The notes below the pieces were generated by a model. That model searched no databases. It was not told where the DNA came from and saw only the letters and a program-made list of their open reading frames with translations. The position numbers were made by a program, and so were the translations under genes. A DNA stretch of 64,000 nucleotides from Albula goreensis (taxonomy: Eukaryota; Chordata; Actinopteri; Albuliformes; Albulidae): NCBI GenBank assembly GCA_022829145.1, contig CM040747.1:39522058-39586057 (forward strand), given 5' to 3'. Below are positions 32,756-46,500 of the stretch, piece by piece. Positions within the stretch are counted from its first letter, which is position 1. Each line of letters opens with the position of its first letter.

Positions 32756-34550
32756 AACAGGGTTGTGTTTGTATGTATGAGCACCTCTGTGTGAGTGTGT
32801 TCATGTGTGTGTTTGGAGAATGTGGGGCTTTTTTTGTGATTGTGTTTATCTGTAGATGTCTAAATATGGGGGAATGTTTGTAAACACTATCTGCAAACAA
32901 ACATAAATGGAACTCAATGACCATGAGAAACAAACACAACACACACACACACAGTGCTCTATGTATGGACAGACTTCTGTCTGAGCGTGAAAGAGAGAAT
33001 GGTGAAGAGAGGGACTGGAAAAAAGATGAAAATAGATGTGAAAGAAAGAGGGAGAGAGGGAGGAGAGGAAATGGAGGGAGTGAGTGTTCAGTGCTGACAC
33101 ACTCACATTTCCTGAGTCCTGGTTTGTTCCTGCTCTCTCCTCCATGGTCCACACTGTAGGAACAGCATAACAGACAGTGACTGAGTGACACAGTGTGGAA
33201 ACTCTCTGTACTTACAGCAGTGTGTCTATGAGGTGCAGTGTGGAAACTCTCTGTACTTACAGCAGTGTGTCTATGAGGTGCAGTGTGGAAACTCTCTGTA
33301 CTTACAGCAGTGTGTCTGAGGTGCAGTGTGGAAACTCTCTGTACTTACAGCAGTGTGTCTATGAGGTGCAGTGTGGAAACTCTCTGTACTTACAGCAGTG
33401 TGTCTATGAGGTGCAGTGTGGAAACTCTCTGTACTTACAGCAGTGTGTCTGAGGTGCAGTGTGGAAACTCTCTGTACTTACAGCAGTGTGTCTATGAGGT
33501 GCAGTGTGGAAACTCTCTGTACTTACAGCAGTGTAAGTGTGTCCAGTTTAGCAGCAGAGAGTGCTCTCACTCCTGAGTCTCCTGGGTGATTGTAGCTCAG
33601 ATCCAGCTCTCTCAGGTGTGACGTGTTTGAACGCAGAGCCGAAGCCAGAGAATCACAACCTCTCTCTGTGACTCGGCAGCCTGACAGCCTGCAGAGAGAA
33701 GGAGACCAGCTCTGGTCAAACACACCTTACAGAATCTGAATATAAAATGACAGGGCTTTGGAATTTGTGATTATCATTATCAAACACAAAGCAGTGTGTT
33801 ACACACCTTAAAGAATCTGAATATAAAATGACGGGGCTGTGGAATTTGTGATTATCATTATCAAACACACAGCAGAGTGTTACACACCTTACAGAATCTG
33901 AATGTAAAATAACAGGGCTGTGGAATTAGTAGTATACGACTTATTATTATTATTTTAATGAGTGGGACTGACTCATTTACTTCTTTGTTTACATAATTGA
34001 AGGTATGTAATTAATATTGCAATACTGAATGAATAATTTTCAAAAGTAAAAATTCCATTTTTTAATCCCTTATGAACACTGAAATTGTTATTAGAAACAC
34101 ACGTTTTAACATCATAGATTGACTGTGCAAAGTGAACAGAAAGCTTTAGCCTGAGTCATGATTAATATTAGTGGGATATTTAGTCACATTTGAGCCCTTC
34201 ATGAAAGAGGGGGTTTGTGTTTGTTACTCACCCCAGTCTCTGCAGTTTACAGTGTGGGTCCTCCAGTCCAGCAGAGAGCGCTCTCACTCCTGAATCCTGC
34301 AGCTCGTTGTCCCTGAGCTCCAGATCTCTCAGCTCTGAGTGGGAAGAATGCAGGACTGAGGCCAGATCATCACAGCAGCCCTCTGTGAGATTACAGAAAC
34401 CCAGCCTGTGGAGAGAACACACATACACTATAAATATACACCAACCCAGCCTGTGGAGAGAACACACTCACACTATAAATATACACCAACCCAGCCTGTG
34501 GAGAGAACACACTCACACTATAAATATACACCAACCCAGCCTGTGGAGAG

Positions 34551-34587
<37 letters not shown>

Positions 34588-37500
34588 CAAATATACACCA
34601 TCCCAGCCTGTTGAGAGAACACACACACACACACACAATAAATATACACCAACCCAGCCTGTGGAGAGCACACTCAAACTATAAATATACACCAAACCAG
34701 CCTGTGGAGAGAACACACTCACACACACACACTGTAAATATACACCAACCAGCCTGTGGAGAAAACACACACTATAAATATACACCAACCCAGCCTGTGG
34801 AGAAAACACACACACACTATACATACACACCATCCCAACCTTTGGAGAAAACACACACACACTATAAATATACACCATCCCAGCCTATGGAGAAAACACA
34901 CACACACACACACACACACTCACTCTATGTGTGTTCTGACTAAGCCATCTACACACTCTCAGATTCGCTTTCATACACATCTTTTTATCATTTTTCATTG
35001 TGAATAATGAAACCTTTGTATTTATAACTGGTTGTCTGTGTTGTTGTCACTTAAACATTGACTATAGCCATTCTATTCATAGAACAAAGCCTTCAAAAAT
35101 TGATGAGATCCCCAATACTAATTATCAAAAATTGTATTGTTAAATGGGTATGGTAATTCCTGTTGGTTTGTCATTAATATTGTAATTTTAATACGTTTCA
35201 GAAATTAGAGGTTATGGCTTAAGTCATTTTATGAGATTGATAACTGCTGGGACTGTTAAGATGAACATATTGTGTTATCTGTTTGTTCTTGCTCTACATA
35301 CACTTCACCTGCTTTTAACTGGAGCCTTTGTGAGGAACAGCATTATCCTCATATTTTCTGCTTCCCATGTGCTGAATAGCACATTTACTCTACATTTTGT
35401 GGTACCCTCATGTGTGAGGATAGATTTTGGCATATTCAATGTTTTGTGATAAAATCATTTGGCTGTATTTCATGTTTTTTTAGAAAGAAAAATGCTAGTC
35501 AATTGTGGAAAACAGGCAGAGAGTGGGGCCCCTGGAGAAGAAGGAGGGAGTGAGGCTCCTGACAAAACAGATAATGGGGCCCCTATCCAAGCAGCTTCTG
35601 ACTTAAATCATTGCACTTCCCACATTGACCACATGTTCTCAAGCGCCACTGTCTATTGCAGTTGAATCCAGTAACAGCAAGCAAAGACCGCACTGTGGTT
35701 GTGAATTCCCTTTGGTAACACATTAGCAATTCCACACAAACTTGAAGAAAAGCATTGTTATTCATTACTGGTATTATTAATCACCCTTAATCATTCAAAT
35801 CACTATAAGAGACAGATTTAACTGATTATGAACAATCATTGGGCCTCATTCATCAATATCTTCCTAAGAAAAGTCTACATCAGATTCATGAAATGTTCAT
35901 AAACTGTTCTTGTAAGTTGAAAGCGCGAGACAGTTTCTCAAAATTAGCATACGTAAATGCCCTTCCAATCCCCATAAAAGGGTATGAGACTGCAAGGCCG
36001 TGTGCACACACAGAACTCACACACAGAAATGGAAAAGTTGAGAAGTCAAGAATGCCCAAATGCTTACACAGATCGCCTCAACACTGGCTAATATATCACT
36101 GGCCAATAATACCTGTTTGATTTTTTTTAAAGTGATGCATTTCTTTCTTGAGAGTAATTGTAAGCTATAAATAATCACACTGTAAAAGTTGAATTAATTT
36201 GAAAGCATTTATTTTCAAATGAGCAATTAATTGCTGTCGAACTTGGACAGCAAGTCTGTTGTCCGGTCCCAGGAGTAGGTCGGGACACAAATCCTCTTGT
36301 TGTAGTGGTGGCTGAAGGGGAAGTGAAGATGCCGATGGTGCGCTCGAAGGTGGAGTGAGTATGTGCGTGCTGCTGATTGAAGGACACCTCTTGGTGAGTC
36401 TGAGGGTTGGTGAGTGGTGTCATTTAACCAGGGGTCAGGGCATATCGTTGATCTCCTAATATAACAAGTCACTATAGGAATAGAAACCCACTGTTGCTGG
36501 GATTTATAATTACTCAAAAATGTGTCCCAATGAGCTATGCGTCTCCAGAAGCTCCTTGTTCGAGGCGGACACCCACAGAACTGTTTTGTAAAATGTAGGA
36601 GTTGTGTGCACCTCCTGGGAAGTGGGAAACCACATTCAGAAGGTGGCTCTGGGAGTCGCAGATGAGTTGTACATTTATGGAGTATTATTGCTTGCGGTTG
36701 AGATATGGGGGCGGAACTGGAGAGGGTGACTTAATGTGCATGTGCGTGCCGTCTATTGTGCTGATGGTGTTGGGTACACCAGCAATAGAATAGAATCCTC
36801 TCTTGACTTGGACCTGTTCTTCTGCTGTATAGGGGTATTGTGGCAGTTGATTTATTCCATCAATGACTTGTGGGAGAGTGCGGCTAAATTAACATAATTG
36901 ATGTGAATTCAAGTGTTCACGTAGGTTTCATTTATTTTAAAAGATAATTTCAATTGAAGAATTGAAGAGAGCACAATAACAAATTATTTTCCACAATGTC
37001 AACACTCAAATGTGCGTAAGAGTGCTCTTGAGTGTGTGTACATTCTGTTCTTATCCAAGAACAAATCCCAAATAAGAAAACTTAGTGAATGTCAAAATCT
37101 TCGGCAAAACCGCGTAAACCTTCAGCAAAAAAGCTCTGCAGTATCTAGATGATTTGCCAAATCAGATCTCTGCTCCTACAGAGAGGAATTTTTCCATCTC
37201 AAAAGTGAACGCTCTGCAGTACTGCAGTCACATGACACCCCTTCTTTTCTTTCAGTGGTTAATGTCTCATCCCCACTCACCTCAATTCTGCAAGGAGCCA
37301 CATATACCCAGGTACACAGAAACACTTTGCATTCTGGGTCCAATATTCGGCCTAGCCTACCTCAGGTCCCACTCTAATTCACTAAGCAGTGTTTCAGTGG
37401 AAACCACATCAGACTATGTGCTGATATCTCACTCTTCACACAGTGAAAAGGGGAAAGGGGGGTCTACTTGTGACTCAGGCTGCTCTGAGCATCATTCTTC

Positions 37501-40500
37501 TACTTCCTCTCACCAAAACCTTTTAGTCTATTCAGGTCTTTAATCCTCTGGCCGTGCTGATGTAACTTTATGGACCTCATCTCACCTGCACCAGGAAGAG
37601 GTGGGCTCTCTAAGAAACTCTGGCCATAAGGGACAAACCAATGGGCTGAACAGCACTTATACTTTACAGCATCAGATGAGAGATTGCTCCCCAGACCGCT
37701 GTCATCTAAGCCTTTGCCTCTGAGAGAGAAGTGGAACATTCTCACCAGAGAGCGTATTTAATCTCAAATTTTTCTGACCAGCAGGAGAATGAAGCCAGTT
37801 TCCCTGTGCACCCTTCCAAATGGGGGACCAGAAGATCTCAGCACAAATCTTCTGGCAATTTTATGATTTATCCCCCTCCACACAGGGAACACAAACTGTG
37901 TTTCACTACAGTTACCTCTCACTAGGAATGGGGATCTTATTGATACCTTACTAAAGCTGTTGATCAGTTTGAGACAATATTGACACCATCATAAATACTT
38001 TTTATAATTTAGAGGGGAAAAAACACAACTCTTCAGAACAGAACTGCCATAGATTTTATTGCCAATACTAATGGGATAAAAACATTAGGGCCAACTTTCT
38101 GACCTGTAATTTTTATCCAAGAAATAACATTCATCGTAACAATCTGCATGCCAATCACCATTAGTTTTGTAAAAATTTAAGGTGAAATCTGACTGGCTCA
38201 CCATCACACTGACCTATGCAACTACATGCCAGAGGAGGAAATGCCTTCAGCTTTTTTGTTCACCCTTAAGTGCATTTACTATGCCAACAGACAATCGAAA
38301 GCCTGGCTTCATTTTACGAAGATAAACAACATCTCAAAAGGTTGCAACTGCACAACATAAACGCATGCAAGCCTGGAAATACAATAAACTTAACAGAACG
38401 TCTTCTTCAGCACGGAGTGGACACGATGCACAAGAACTGCATTGTGGTCTAATGCAAAATATAATATATAATGCAAGAAAATGTCTAAATACAGACATAA
38501 AATATTACACTGATTGATTATAAAGAAAGGAATGATCTAAACCAGGGTGAATGGATGTAAGCCCTTCACAATGAACTGGGAGATGGCTCTGTGACATTTG
38601 TTCACTTTGTCTTTCTGCATTCTCCCTGCAGCCAGGGTGATGGCTGAGTGAATTGTGGCAGAGAATAAACTGGTGCATCTTCATTTAGAAGAGACTAATT
38701 CTGCAGCTGGTTCTCTCTTGGTACAACTCCACCTTACTTACCAAAGGGGCTACAAATGTCATTTTTACTCAGCTTGGTTTGCCTGAAACAACAGCAACCA
38801 TTTCTCTCTAACCATTAGTTGATAAAGCCATTTAGTCAGACATATTAATGGTAATTTAGTCAGTTACTGTAGACTGTTAATCCCAGCCCAATCAGGCAAC
38901 CACAGCTACAGGATGATCTTTGCAGGTGCATTGGGCACATCCCAAGAGTGCTGCCCCATTGTTACATTTTTCACAACATCTCCTCATTGTGAGTAGCTGC
39001 TCACTGACCCAGTGTCATGTAAGTCAGTAATTGACTGATCTTCAGGAAGTACAACTAACGTAAGACTGTTAACATATATCTCCTGGTTAGGATATCACAC
39101 AAACTAGGATGGACTGTAGAAATGAGATCATTATGTCTTCATTTCCATTTCTTGATACAGTCACCAGGATAAACAGTCTCTGTCAGAACAGCACAAGGGT
39201 ACCTGGGAGTACCAGCCAGGAATCACCCTTCCACAGCAGCTCCTGTCTGAAGGGACTAAACAGTCCAGTCCAGTCTGGGCCAGACCAGACCTCAAACTGT
39301 AGTCAAAAGTTCATCTGATCCATAGGGCACCCCCTCACACTTCTCATGACTGGATCACAGCCTTAGATCCACAGCTACAGTAAGCCAATTCTGTATCCCC
39401 AGAAACATGCACTGGGCAATGAAAGCTATAAAACAAGGAAGAACTCATTGTTCCCTCCCTTACTCTCCCAGCTCTTACTCCTACGTTTATCTTCATGTGC
39501 AGAACACACACACGAAATCTCAGACACTCTCACACTGTAACTACTCGCAGTCTAACACAGAAAAATATGCTGCCTGACTCAATGAGTTGAAAGTAAATTT
39601 ATAAAACTACAAACTTGTAAAAAGCATAGTCCACTCATTCAACATTCACCTAAACCAATGGTAAATTGGATGTTACACAGAGAATGTAGACAACATATAG
39701 AGAAGGTTCAGGGTCACGGTAAGAAGTCATCAGCGAGGGCAGAAAGGGGAACTCTCTGTCCCCAAGTAGGACACCATCAAACTGTCCTTTAATCATATGA
39801 AACTAATTTTTGAAAATTAATTTAAGTTGAGAAAATGGTACCATTCACAATGATACTCATCAGGGAATGATAGAATAGCTATCTAATCAGGATCTAATCT
39901 CCTTCTCACCATGTAAAGATCTTCAAATTATTTGAGCTTCAGTGCTGATGAGATCACCAAGAAAAGGGCACGCCACGTCCAACAAACCATCTCCTACCTC
40001 CATGCTGCAGGCTCTGCAGGTGTTCTAATGAGTAACTCCAGGATAGTTTAGGTAAAACTGTTCACTTGCTCACATGCACACGCACACGCTCCAGAAGGGG
40101 AAGGAGCCAGAGGGAGAGAGACAGGTGATCGCCCCTGTGGTTGGGCATGTTTATCAAAGGATTCTACATTTGGGGGCATCTTAGGGCTTACCAACAGCAA
40201 AGAGGGTAATACCACGCCCAATTCCACTTTTAACTGGTAACCCCAAATGTACATCCATTTTGGCTGTCATAAGTGTTCGTTTTAGTTTCTGAGTAAAGCT
40301 CTGCTGCTTGCCATGCTTGATAAGCCTGTTGCCTCTTTAGTCACTGATTCAGGGGTATTTACAAGGGGGTGGAGTCCATTTGTCCCTCTCAGGCTGTGTC
40401 TGGGTGCATGGCAAGGGGCCATAAAAGAAGGGAGCAGGGTAAATAATCACAAAATGCATGTTACTGTCTCAACACTAGTCTATGGATAGAACACACAAAT

Positions 40501-43500
40501 AATCCCACTTTCATACTGAACTACAACACAAGATAATTCTGGTCAGGAACCACACAGCTGGCAACCCTAAGACTCATGGGGATTTATCCTGCTTCACTTT
40601 TGTGATAGAGGAGTAAGAAGAGAGCGATGGGACCAATGTGGACAAAGGAAGGAAGCCTGGAGAGAGGAGAAGTTTGATTGAGAGAAGGAGCTGTTTAACA
40701 TTTCTCTGTATGGAGCCATGATCACTAACTATTTACAGAAGGTCATAAAGTACACAGCACTACTCACCCCAGTGTCTGTAGTTTACAGTTTGGACTCTTC
40801 AGTCCAGCACAGAGCAGCTTCACTCCTGAATCTCCCAGGTTATTGTAGCTGAGGTTCAGCTCTCTCACGGGTGAGTTTGATGACTGGAGAGCTGAGGCCA
40901 CACTTTCACAGGTCTCCTCTGTAAGACCACAGCTGCTGAGTCTGAAAGAAAGAGGTGATGTGTTAATATTTAACACTTAATATTTTAAATGTAGTATTGA
41001 TAGTGCTCACTGATAAAGAGTGATAATGAGGATTGTAAGATCTACAATGCTCTGAGGAAGACGTCTGTGCTACACTCTCCAACTGCAGCACTTTACACCT
41101 GAGAATCAGATGTCCTGCTCAAGTCAGCTGTGGTTCTGACCCAAATAGCCCCTTTTCCTCTATTCAGTTTTGTCAGAATTGGGGCTAATTGCCCAGCTAC
41201 CTTTTCCACAGTCTTTTTCAGGCTAACTCTGGGCTTTAAGCCTCACTCATGGCCCTACTCATGCCTCTGAGCCAAGTGTGGACAGCAGGGCTAAGGATGG
41301 AGTTATCAGATCCTTTTACACTGTATTTCAATATTAAAGCAAATTCCAGCCTTTAGAGTGAATAGTGAGTTAGAATGACAAGTTGTGAGAAGTTTGTATT
41401 TCCTTCCAATGAAGAGTAAAAAAGCAAACATTATCACAGAGCTAAAGGTTCATAGGAGTAGTCAAAGGAAGGCAAGGGGTTTTTAGTTCACATCTGATCA
41501 GCAGTGCAGCGTTTCTGTTCTGATGGTGATCATTTCTCAATGACCTGTGACCAAACTTTTGACAGTTATTGGTTTTACAAATTTTACCAAAAGCCCCAAC
41601 ATAGGAACACCAATGTCAAAACAGTGTACATTACTAAACCATCAGCAGGAAACAAAAATATTTTTTATGTTGTTTAACTACACATAATTAAGAGGCTCAG
41701 ATAAGAAACAAAATGTGTACTCTGATACTAAAGTGCCATTCTCTGAAAAAATTAAAGACAAAATAAAAAAGCAATCAATATTCTAGGCTACTACAGTCTG
41801 CTTTCCCTGTTTTCAGGTATCAGTCACTTTCAGAGCTTGTTTATAATCAGGTCTGCATTTCAGAACATTCACAGTTGCTTCTGTTCAAGTTACTGGCCTG
41901 AACTTCAGAACTGAATGAATATGGTTAAAATTATGATTCAATTATTTTGCAAAATATTGTGATTCCAATTTTTAATCATAATTATCAGTCTGATTCAGGA
42001 AACCATATTATTTTATTGCAATTTATGCATCTTAAAACATGCTAATATATTTTCTTTGGTTCTTGTAAATCAGTGCATTATTCACTTCTCAAAGTTGCAA
42101 CAGCTAGAAAAGCTCATTTTCAATTTTATTGTGGTCCTTATTTTAGTATTTACTTGTGTTACTAGTTGTATGAATGATAATGGTAAACTGGTGTGAAACC
42201 AAAGCATTTCCAAATTCTGTGTTCACTTTGTCACTTCCAACTGGCCCTGACGTCTCCTGCTCCTGCACTGGCATCACAGTCCAGCATTTACCAGGTTCTG
42301 GGTCAATGTGTTCAGCATCCAAAGGAATCACAGGCTGCATCCCAATACTTTTTCTCTTCTCCTCCTTTCCTCCACTCATTTCCTCCCCTCCTTTCCTACC
42401 CCAGAAGTATGTGGAGGAAAGGAGGGGAAGAAACAGGTGGAGGAAAGGAGGACAGAAGGAGATGAATCGAAAATTGGAACAGCTAATCCGATTCGCCCAT
42501 CATCAAAGTCAACGTCGGCTATTGATTGAAGTAATAATTTCGACTGACTCCCGAGTATACCAAAGCCAATCACGATTCTCAAACGCCACCAGCCCTTTTC
42601 ATGCATTGAAATACAAATGTCAGTTTCTCACATTTTGCTCATGATATAACATAAACATTTGTATAAGGAATAAATAAACTTACCACAATATAAATTTGCT
42701 CAATATTACATTGGTAAAAATACCATTCGTATCTGGAAAACGTGAATATCAATGTCAAAGAACGTCAATGTACTGTAGATATATTTGAAAACACAAGACA
42801 AAAGTCTTTCCATAAATGCAAATTACCCAATGACTGTTTACAGTTTTGGCACTTATACTTAAGTGTGGGTAAATCCCTTGTCATGTTTTAGAACTTTTCT
42901 ATGGTGAAATATTCAGTGGAATGGTCTTTTAATCTGACTGATCGTGAGCACAATGATGTCACCCAGAAATGTGAAAAGACTTCCGCGTTAGGATACATCA
43001 ATACCCGTCATTTGGAGGAAACCAGAAAGGAGGAGGCGAGATTTCATTTTGTAACATTGGAGGGAAGGAGGACACATAATCAGTTTCTGGGCACAGAGGA
43101 AAGGAGGGGAGGAAAGGAGGACACAAATTTGAGTATTGGAGTGCAGCCACAGTCCTCTTATCCTCAAACTCCCACAATATGCTGGATGAAAAATGTCCAT
43201 TAATTCCTTGGAATTGAGCAATTTGTCTCAGTGCCTTGAAGGCTTTGATACCCCAGTATAGTCTGTGTCAATACCCACATTTTGGAATATGATTCAACTC
43301 TGAATCTCAATGTCATGCATCTAGCACAAAACACAAAATTTTATTTCCGATCACAGAACGCAGCCAGGGGTTGTGGCTGTTCGAATTGGGCTGCGTTCCA
43401 ATCTGAAATAAAATCCTCCCTTCACTTCTTCCCTCCAATCGAGTGAGCCCTCCAGTGACGTAGCAGGCGAGGAGCCCTTCCTGAGCAAGGGGGAGCAGTG

Positions 43501-46500
43501 GAGGGGAGGGGTTGTGGCTGTTCGAATTGGAATGACCCTCGCGGTTCTTCCTCACTTTGCGTTCCTGCGCAAGGACTGGATTGCAGCAATGTGTTACTTG
43601 CACATCCTGTTCCAGTTCAACTCTCCACCGCATAACCAATGTAGAGACGGAGAGTTCTCTCTAGGCTACGTTATGCAACTTAACCAGCAACATAGTTAGA
43701 CAGTGAAGATGCATGTTAGCTAGATATGTCTACATGTTAATTCCCCATGCCAAAATCCTTATATTTTCCATGACCATAAAATCATTTTAAATCAATGTTT
43801 TTATCTACTATTAATTGATGTGATGTTATTTTCAATAAAGTTGCCAAGCTTTTTTGACTTGAAGCCACTTTATTTGTATGCACAATTTAATAATCATATT
43901 AAATAATTATCATAATCATAACAATAGTTACTATAATTATTTGTGTACCATCTTTTGAGTAGGGTGCATCCCAAAGTGATTTGAATAGACAAGTAAAGAT
44001 AAGACAAGTAACAATAACATATAAAAACAGATCAAAATACCAACTAATGATAAATAAGTGTGAAGTGTAACAGGGTGTAAAAGTACATAGGTGTAGCGAT
44101 AGGTAAAAAGATGAAGCAAAAAAAAAATCAATATCGATATCAGAAGATCAAAATATGCTATGATATCAATTAAGTTTAAATGGCGATTTAAAAAATATGT
44201 GCTCAACAAAAATTCTATTTCATGCTGTGTGGATGATTGAAGCAGGGTATAATTGTTAAGTTCAAGATTCAGGAAATGTAGGTTGTTTTAACAAAATGCA
44301 TGGCTATTATACAAAATGAGAGTATGATTAAAACTTCAACAGAAAACAACATAATGTTTTCAAATGGATTGTATAATGTCTGGATGATTTGAACTTGGGG
44401 TTTGTTTTTGCATTTTCAATTCTTTGTTAATATTCAATCAAGTTTAACACGTGAAGATTCAGCAAATGTTGGATGGATGATTTTTGTTCTCCGTTAAAAA
44501 AATGCAAATGGCTTCCTTCAACAAATCTATGGAATCTCCACCAGTCTTATGAGACTTTTGATTCAAAATTGAAGGGCAAGTGAGCACGAAGAAGCAAGCA
44601 TTTTTTTTGGATTGGAACGCAGCCCTGACCTACCTGGGCAGATACTGCATGCCTGACCTTACTCTGGTTGTCTTTAAATTTGTCAATGCTAGCTATAAGG
44701 TTGCTGAGTTTAGTGCGTGTGGCTACATTCCGCTTGTTTAAATACAATAACAAAGAAAAGAGGACTGACGTTGCCTCTGCTGCTTGTACCCAACGCCGGA
44801 GATTCTCATTCCGCGGCCAGCTCGCTCTTGTCGCTGGGGACGGACAGCCCGGTCTTGGAATTGCGAAGGCAACAGTTTGCTGCCCCCAGCAATTGGTTTG
44901 TTCAGCGTTTTCTAAAAGATCCTGACAGCCTGGGTTGAGCTTCACGTTGTCACACAATTTAGTTGGTTAAGGATGAACAAGGAAAAGAAAACCGCGGGGA
45001 AAGAACAATATTCGAGTGGAGTGGGCGAGTTTTGGGAGATCCACTTCCAGGATTTACCAGACGCCACTGAACTGCGCACACAAACCTCACTGGAAATAGC
45101 GTCGATCCAACTCACTCACTTAACACTCTCCGGGTCACAGAGTCAAACCACTCTCTCGTTAATTAAACAATGTCAACCCTCATTAAACATTGTATCCAAA
45201 CAAGCCGAAGTGCTTTTAATGGACTCAGTAAATCTAACATTATCTAAGATTATTATCTAAAATGTATTATTTTAACACAAAATATACAGCATCATAACAG
45301 GCTCATTTGAGACTAATAAGATCTCCTGGCATTCTTAAAGGGACAACATTAGATCTCAGTAAGAAATGGCCTGTCTGTAACAATTGGCTGGATCATCTGA
45401 AAACATACTTGGGACGAATTATAGGAGAATCTCACCAACAGTCAAGGGATGGTGGATGAATTATTGAAAGAATTCAATACTCAACTGGGCTTCTTTTTAA
45501 AAACATAAATGTAAGTTATTTTATCTCATCTCAACCCTGCAGGTCATTATGACTTAGCAGTTGTTATTACAGATGGGCAGTTTTGGAATTTTTTTGCACC
45601 ATGTCAGTGGCACCGAATCAACCTTTGTTCAGTCTTCCAAGTATATCTTAATTTCATTGTTCTGTCTGCTGCCCTTCATCAGTAGCCATCAGCATGGATA
45701 TCTCCTGCACGGGTCCTGTTTTGTAGACCCATCCCTGCCTCGCATCGCAGTATTTAACACTGCAACTGACCCACTATCCAACATTAGCACTAATTTAATG
45801 CCGTACCCGACCTACCCGTTTAACATATTATTTTAAAAAACGCAAAATACTAAAATAACGCAACTACATCAAGTTCACCAAAAAAATTTATTTGATCACG
45901 CAAGCAATGTAGACACAAACACTGGGACTGGGCTTCTCTGAATAGCCTGTATTTTTTGCACATTGTTGGTGACAATGAGAAGAAAAAAAGAATTTCTGTG
46001 GTTTTTTTCAAATAAAAAACAGCCTGATCTATTTCACCTGCAGCCCACCCATGCACCACAAATTCCCAACCACACCCATAAATTACAATTTTAATATTTT
46101 TTCACCCATTTTGATGATGATTTCCTGCCTGACACAGTCTGATAACTTTTTAATGACAAGGTGCAACTAAAATGGAGTTTGAGGCTTTTTTTCTCTTTTC
46201 AGGGACTAACCGACCAATGAAAACTTGGTCGACTAAACTTCTCATTGACTAACATTTGGTCGACTAATAGGGGGCAGCCCGACTTGTAATGTTGGATTTG
46301 CAAGCAGTGTTTTGATTGTACTTGACTCTCCTGCAGATATCAACACTGTTCATCTCATGAGGACCTGGGCAGGAAGATGCCATTGCCGCCAAGTCCAAGT
46401 CCAATCCCCGAAAGAGCTGCAAGGAGCACCAGCCATCCAACGGACAACAGAGGAGCTGTCATGCAAAATTTGATTCATTCAGGAAATTTGATCCAGCATG

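Noticed and set aside
32846..33191. Minus-strand ORFs rich in Leu/Ser/Phe around 33 kb
   Set aside because: Only the 47-nt linker exon is supported; the rest is intron with GA-rich simple sequence.
34391..34943. Cys/Val-rich and His/Thr-rich ORFs near the LRR exon
   Set aside because: Products of the CA-containing minisatellite; only the 174-nt LRR exon is supported.
42174..42644. 156-codon ORF with SSPP-rich sequence
   Set aside because: It crosses the left end of a MITE with GGAGG-rich inverted blocks; no domain.
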